A program made the translations under genes and the position numbers. A stretch of 64,000 bases of DNA. Source: [Mycobacterium] fortunisiensis (lineage in GTDB: Bacteria; Actinomycetota; Actinomycetes; Mycobacteriales; Mycobacteriaceae). Below are positions 60,314-64,000 of this stretch, one piece after another. Within the stretch, counting starts at the first letter, position 1. Each line of letters starts with the position of its first letter. The notes under the pieces are model-generated. The model ran no database searches and was not told the origin of the DNA. It saw nothing but the letters and a program-made list of their open reading frames with translations. Location of the stretch: contig NZ_VOMB01000016.1 in assembly GCF_019050325.1 (NCBI RefSeq), positions 124,001 to 188,000 of the forward strand, written 5' to 3'.

Positions 60314-61740
60314 GGCCCCAGCTTAGGCAGATCCCGCAGTCCGAATTCACGTTTCAGCACGGTGCGCGCCGCATAGAAACCGGCCATGCCATGCACGCCG
60401 CCACCGGGCGGCGCGGCCGACGAACACAGGTAGGCCTTGGGAATCGGCGTGGTCCAGGGGTTGAGCCGCGGTGTGGGGCCCAGCAGCGCGCTGGCCATGT
60501 TGTTGCCCCCCACCCCGATATCGCCGCCCACCAGGTTGGCGTTGTGGGCGTCCAGTCGTGCCGCCGGCACGCTGCGCACGGCGACCACCACATCGCGGAA
60601 GCCCGGCGCGAATCGTTCGAAGATGTCGGTCACGGTGTCGGCCAGGTCCAGCGTGGAGTTGTTGGGCACGTGGACATAGGTCCACAGCGGACGACGTCCG
60701 GCGGTGTCGATGCGCGACGGGTCGGCGATGTGGGGCAGTGCCGCCAGCACCATGGGCCACTCGGCGTGGCGGCCCGCGGCAACCTCGGACTCGGCCAGCG
60801 CCATCTGTGCCCGGCTGCCGCCGAGATGCAGCGTCGGGGCCTGCGCCAGACGCGGGTCGCGCCACGGGATCTCGTCGCTGAGCACGAAATCGACCTTGGC
60901 CACGCCGGGGCCATAGCGGTAACGGCTCAACGCCCGGGCATACCGCGGCGGCAGCGTCTTACCGTAGATGGACAGCAGCGCGGTGGGCGCGGTGTCATAG
61001 ATCACGACGCCGCCCGGCGGTTCGGTGACCTCCTGCCCGAGAACCAGTTCACCGCCGAGGGCGAGCAGATCGGCGATCAGGGCATCGGTGATGGCCTGCG
61101 AGCCACCGATCGGAATCGGCCAGCCCACGGCGTGTCCCAACGTCGCCAACATCAGCCCGGCGCCGCTGGATACCAGCGAGGGCATCGTGGAAATCGTGTG
61201 TGCGGCAACACCGCTGAACAGGGCTCTGGCATCCTCGCCGCGCAGCGACCGCCATAACGGCGTGCCTTGCGCCAGCAGGCGCGGGCCCAGTTTCGCCGCA
61301 GCGGGTAGCGACGGGGGAACCGACCGCTTGTCGCCGAGGATCAGCCCGACCACTCCGGCGCAGTCGTCGGCCAACGGACCCAGCAGCCGTCGCCAGGAAT
61401 CTCCGAATTCCAGTTCGGCGCAGGTGCGGTCGATGTCGCGGTAACCGACCGCCGCCGGCCGGTGCGACAACGGGTTGGCATAGGAGACCTCGGGGACGGC
61501 CAACTGCACGCCGCGCGCGGTCAGGTCGTAGGCGGCGAAGAACGGTGAGGCCAGCGCCAGCGGATGCACCGCCGAACAGATGTCGTGGCTGACCCCGGGA
61601 AATTCGGGGTCGGGAAGGGTGCGGGCGCCGCCACCCGCGGTCGGCTGGGCTTCGATCACGCGCACCGACAGTCCGGCCCGGGCGCAGATGACCGCGGCAG
61701 TCAGGCCGTTGGGGCCACTGCCGACGATTGTGACGTCCAC
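60310..61740 (-). CDS. Phytoene-desaturase-like FAD oxidoreductase (Rv2997-like)
   Basis: A 476-residue flavoenzyme. The N-terminal FAD motif is TIVGSGPNGLTAAVICARAG, with a C-terminal GVHGMAGFYAARTVL that closes the flavin site. The profile fits the CrtI/all-trans-retinol dehydrogenase-like group, which handles hydrophobic substrates; the substrate is unknown. GTG start at 61738-61740. It is annotated in H37Rv as an alanine-rich dehydrogenase (Rv2997) at the matching position. WrbA is coupled behind it. Confidence 0.87.
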   Translation of the reverse strand: MDVTIVGSGPNGLTAAVICARAGLSVRVIEAQPTAGGGARTLPDPEFPGVSHDICSAVHPLALASPFFAAYDLTARGVQLAVPEVSYANPLSHRPAAVGYRDIDRTCAELEFGDSWRRLLGPLADDCAGVVGLILGDKRSVPPSLPAAAKLGPRLLAQGTPLWRSLRGEDARALFSGVAAHTISTMPSLVSSGAGLMLATLGHAVGWPIPIGGSQAITDALIADLLALGGELVLGQEVTEPPGGVVIYDTAPTALLSIYGKTLPPRYARALSRYRYGPGVAKVDFVLSDEIPWRDPRLAQAPTLHLGGSRAQMALAESEVAAGRHAEWPMVLAALPHIADPSRIDTAGRRPLWTYVHVPNNSTLDLADTVTDIFERFAPGFRDVVVAVRSVPAARLDAHNANLVGGDIGVGGNNMASALLGPTPRLNPWTTPIPKAYLCSSAAPPGGGVHGMAGFYAARTVLKREFGLRDLPKLGP

Positions 61741-61787
61741 GCCACCAGTACACCGCACGCGGTGCGGGCGTGGTAGGGGCCACACAT

Positions 61788-61793
61788 TAGGCT
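61788..61793 (+). promoter_or_regulatory. -10 element of serA
   Basis: TAGGCT ends 6 nt before the GTG at 61800. This supports the GTG start and predicts leaderless mRNA. Confidence 0.55.
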
Positions 61794-61799
61794 GGTCGC

Positions 61800-63386
61800 G
61801 TGAGTCTTCCCGTTGTTTTGATTGCCGACAAGCTCGCGGAATCGACCGTCGCCGCGCTCGGTGACCAGGTAGAGGTCAGGTGGGTCGACGGTCCGGACCG
61901 CGAGAAGCTGCTCGCTGCCGTGCCGGAGGCCGACGCGCTGCTGGTGCGTTCCGCCACCACCGTGGACGCCGAGGTACTGGCCGCCGCGCCCAAGCTCAAG
62001 ATCGTCGCCCGCGCCGGCGTCGGCCTGGACAATGTCGATGTCGACGCCGCCACCGCCCGTGGCGTGCTGGTGGTCAACGCCCCGACCTCCAACATCCACA
62101 GTGCCGCCGAGCACGCGTTGGCGTTGCTGCTGTCGGCGGCCCGCCAGATTCCGGCCGCCGACTCCACGCTGCGTGAGCACACCTGGAAGCGGTCGTCGTT
62201 CTCCGGCGTCGAGATCTTCGACAAGACCGTCGGTGTCGTCGGCCTGGGTCGCATCGGCCAGCTGGTGGCCCAGCGGCTGGCGGCGTTCGGCGCCCACATC
62301 GTGGCGTACGACCCGTACGTGTCGTCCGCACGCGCCGCTCAGCTCGGCATCGAACTGCTGCCGCTGGACGAGCTGCTCGGCCGCGCCGACTTCATCTCGG
62401 TGCACCTGCCCAAGACCAAGGAAACCGCCGGCCTGCTCGGCAAGGAGAACTTGGCCAAGACCAAGCCGGGCGTCGTGATCGTCAATGCCGCGCGTGGTGG
62501 CCTGATCGACGAGCGGGCCCTGGCCGATGCCATCACCAGCGGCCACGTGCGTGCCGCCGGACTGGACGTGTTCGCCACCGAACCGTGCACCGACAGCCCG
62601 CTGTTCGAGCTGCCCCAGGTCGTCGTCACCCCGCACCTGGGTGCCTCGACCGCCGAGGCCCAGGACCGGGCCGGCACCGATGTGGCCGCCAGTGTGAAAC
62701 TGGCGCTGGCCGGTGAGTTCGTGCCCGACGCCGTCAACGTGGGCGGCGGAGCCGTCGGCGAAGAGGTGGCCCCCTGGCTGGACCTGGTTCGCAAACTGGG
62801 TCTGCTGGTCGGTGCGCTCTCCGATGCGCCGCCGGTGTCGCTGACCGTGCAGGCGCGCGGCGAACTGGCGTCCGAGGACGTCGAGATCCTCAAGCTCTCG
62901 GCGCTGCGCGGGTTGTTCTCCGCGGTGGTCGATGAGCAGGTGACCTTCGTCAACGCCCCGACGCTGGCCGCTGATCGCGGCGTGGCCGCCGAGATCAGCA
63001 CCGCCACCGAGAGTCCCAACCATCGCAGTGTGGTCGACGTGCGTGCGGTGCACGCGGACGGCTCGTCGGTCAATGTCGCCGGAACGCTGTCCGGGCCGCA
63101 GCTGGTCGAGAAGATCGTCCAGATCAACGGCCGCAACTTCGACCTGCGCGCTGAGGGATACAACCTCATCGTCCACTACAGCGATCAGCCGGGCGCGCTC
63201 GGCAAGATCGGCACGCTGCTGGGCGGCGCGAACGTCAACATCCTGGCCGCGCAGTTGAGCCAGGACGTCGACGGCGACAGCGCCACCGTGATGCTGCGGC
63301 TGGACACCGATGTTCCCGACGACGTGCGCACCGCGATCGCCGACGCGGTCGGCGCCAGCACGCTGGAAGTGGTCGACCTGTCATGA
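61800..63386 (+). CDS. serA: D-3-phosphoglycerate dehydrogenase
   Basis: A 528-residue type I PGDH for the first step of serine synthesis. The NAD motif is [19 protein letters not shown], and catalytic Arg, Glu and His lie in [16 protein letters not shown] and [15 protein letters not shown]. The middle ASB domain and the C-terminal ACT domain ([20 protein letters not shown]), which binds serine, are complete. The ATGA overlap ties it to leuB. Matches SerA1 (Rv2996c). Confidence 0.97.
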   Translation: MSLPVVLIADKLAESTVAALGDQVEVRWVDGPDREKLLAAVPEADALLVRSATTVDAEVLAAAPKLKIVARAGVGLDNVDVDAATARGVLVVNAPTSNIHSAAEHALALLLSAARQIPAADSTLREHTWKRSSFSGVEIFDKTVGVVGLGRIGQLVAQRLAAFGAHIVAYDPYVSSARAAQLGIELLPLDELLGRADFISVHLPKTKETAGLLGKENLAKTKPGVVIVNAARGGLIDERALADAITSGHVRAAGLDVFATEPCTDSPLFELPQVVVTPHLGASTAEAQDRAGTDVAASVKLALAGEFVPDAVNVGGGAVGEEVAPWLDLVRKLGLLVGALSDAPPVSLTVQARGELASEDVEILKLSALRGLFSAVVDEQVTFVNAPTLAADRGVAAEISTATESPNHRSVVDVRAVHADGSSVNVAGTLSGPQLVEKIVQINGRNFDLRAEGYNLIVHYSDQPGALGKIGTLLGGANVNILAAQLSQDVDGDSATVMLRLDTDVPDDVRTAIADAVGASTLEVVDLS

Positions 63387-64000
63387 AACTCGCCGTAATC
63401 GCCGGTGACGGCATCGGTCCCGAGGTCATCGCCGAGGCGTGCAAGGTACTCGACGCGGTGCTGCCCGGGGTGGACCGCACCGAATACGACCTGGGCGCAC
63501 GGCGCTACCACGCGACGGGGGAGACCCTGCCCGAGGGATTCGTCGAGGAACTCAAGGGCTATGACGCAATCCTGTTGGGCGCCATCGGCGATCCGTCGGT
63601 CCCGAGTGGTGTGCTCGAGCGCGGCCTGCTGCTCAACATGCGGTTCGCGTTGGACCACCACGTGAACCTGCGGCCGTCGAAGTTGTTCGCCGGGGTTTCC
63701 AGCCCGCTGGCCGGCAATCCGGAGATCGACTTCGTGGTGGTGCGCGAGGGTACCGAGGGGCCCTACACCGGCACCGGCGGCGCGATCCGCGTCGGCACCC
63801 CGCACGAGGTTGCCACCGAGGTATCGACCAACACCCGGTTCGGGGTGGAGCGCGTGGTGCGTTATGCGTTCGAGAAAGCCCGCGCGCGGCGCAAGCACCT
63901 CACCCTGGTGCACAAGAACAACGTGCTGGCGTTCGCCGGCTCGCTGTGGAAGCGCACCGTCGACGAGATCGGTACCGAATACCCGGACGTCGAAACGGCC
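63383..64000 (+). CDS. leuB: 3-isopropylmalate dehydrogenase (partial, runs off right edge)
   Basis: The first 206 residues of LeuB, the NAD-dependent decarboxylase of leucine synthesis. [39 protein letters not shown] and [15 protein letters not shown] fit the isocitrate/isopropylmalate dehydrogenase family, and [11 protein letters not shown] holds the lysine of the active site. The ATG overlaps the serA stop (ATGA). The C-terminal part lies beyond the window. Confidence 0.95.
   Translation, partial: MKLAVIAGDGIGPEVIAEACKVLDAVLPGVDRTEYDLGARRYHATGETLPEGFVEELKGYDAILLGAIGDPSVPSGVLERGLLLNMRFALDHHVNLRPSKLFAGVSSPLAGNPEIDFVVVREGTEGPYTGTGGAIRVGTPHEVATEVSTNTRFGVERVVRYAFEKARARRKHLTLVHKNNVLAFAGSLWKRTVDEIGTEYPDVETA

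Overview
The window is GC-rich actinobacterial chromosome, most likely from a fast-growing mycobacterium (Mycolicibacterium type). The evidence is the gene content (nrdF2, fecB, ctaD, serB2, lppZ, cfp6, ilvB1-ilvN-ilvC), the frequent GTG starts, the mycobacterial methylglucose lipopolysaccharide (MGLP) genes, and a gene order that follows, in reverse, the M. tuberculosis H37Rv segment from about Rv3050c to Rv2995c as I recall it. No phage, IS element or CRISPR array is visible. Orthology statements rest on recalled families and gene order, not on a search.

Layout. 1-4.0 kb: accessory block with a LysR-type 3' end, a tRNA-Glu-like element, an aldehyde dehydrogenase, a nitroreductase and a geranylgeranyl-reductase-type flavoprotein. 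4.1-7.6 kb: TetR regulator, Baeyer-Villiger-type monooxygenase and class Ib ribonucleotide reductase subunit nrdF2. 7.6-16.3 kb: secreted protein, membrane esterase, DUF3349 protein, adhC, YciI-like protein, fecB, ctaD, serB2 and a small secreted protein. 16.3-23.9 kb: MocR regulator divergent from a micro-ORF and a YczE-like membrane protein, then a compact run of ABC ATPase, Nudix, echA17, two methyltransferase-like genes and a TB22.2-like protein. 23.9-30.4 kb: lipoprotein and the MGLP genes (hexapeptide acyltransferase, glycosyltransferase, GH57 branching enzyme, methyltransferase). 30.6-32.4 kb: etfB-etfA. 32.8-41.9 kb: SDR and cupin, an OlsB/OlsA-like acyltransferase pair, iscS-mnmA, a MetE-like core protein, an acyl-CoA-ligase-like enzyme, a YjbR protein and an iron-box methyltransferase. 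42-53 kb: ligA, a four-gene spermidine-synthase-like/DUF4247/DUF2617/DUF4178 cassette, an ACT protein, gatC-gatA, pfkA, gatB and a TetR regulator. 53-64 kb: lppZ, doxX, cfp6, the attenuated ilvB-ilvN-ilvC operon, wrbA with a phytoene-desaturase-like flavoenzyme, serA and the start of leuB.

The main functional themes are branched-chain amino acid and serine synthesis (ilvBNC, leuB, serA, serB2), aminoacyl-tRNA amidation (gatCAB), respiration and electron transfer (ctaD, etfBA), tRNA thiolation (iscS-mnmA) and MGLP synthesis.

The most notable signals are: a classical attenuator with a Leu-Leu-Val-Val-Ile leader peptide before ilvB; a near-consensus IdeR iron box before a small methyltransferase; a four-gene uncharacterised cassette around a membrane spermidine-synthase homologue; a MocR/micro-ORF/YczE module; and a repeated promoter layout (TANNNT 6-9 nt before the start codon) at sixteen genes that predicts leaderless transcripts.
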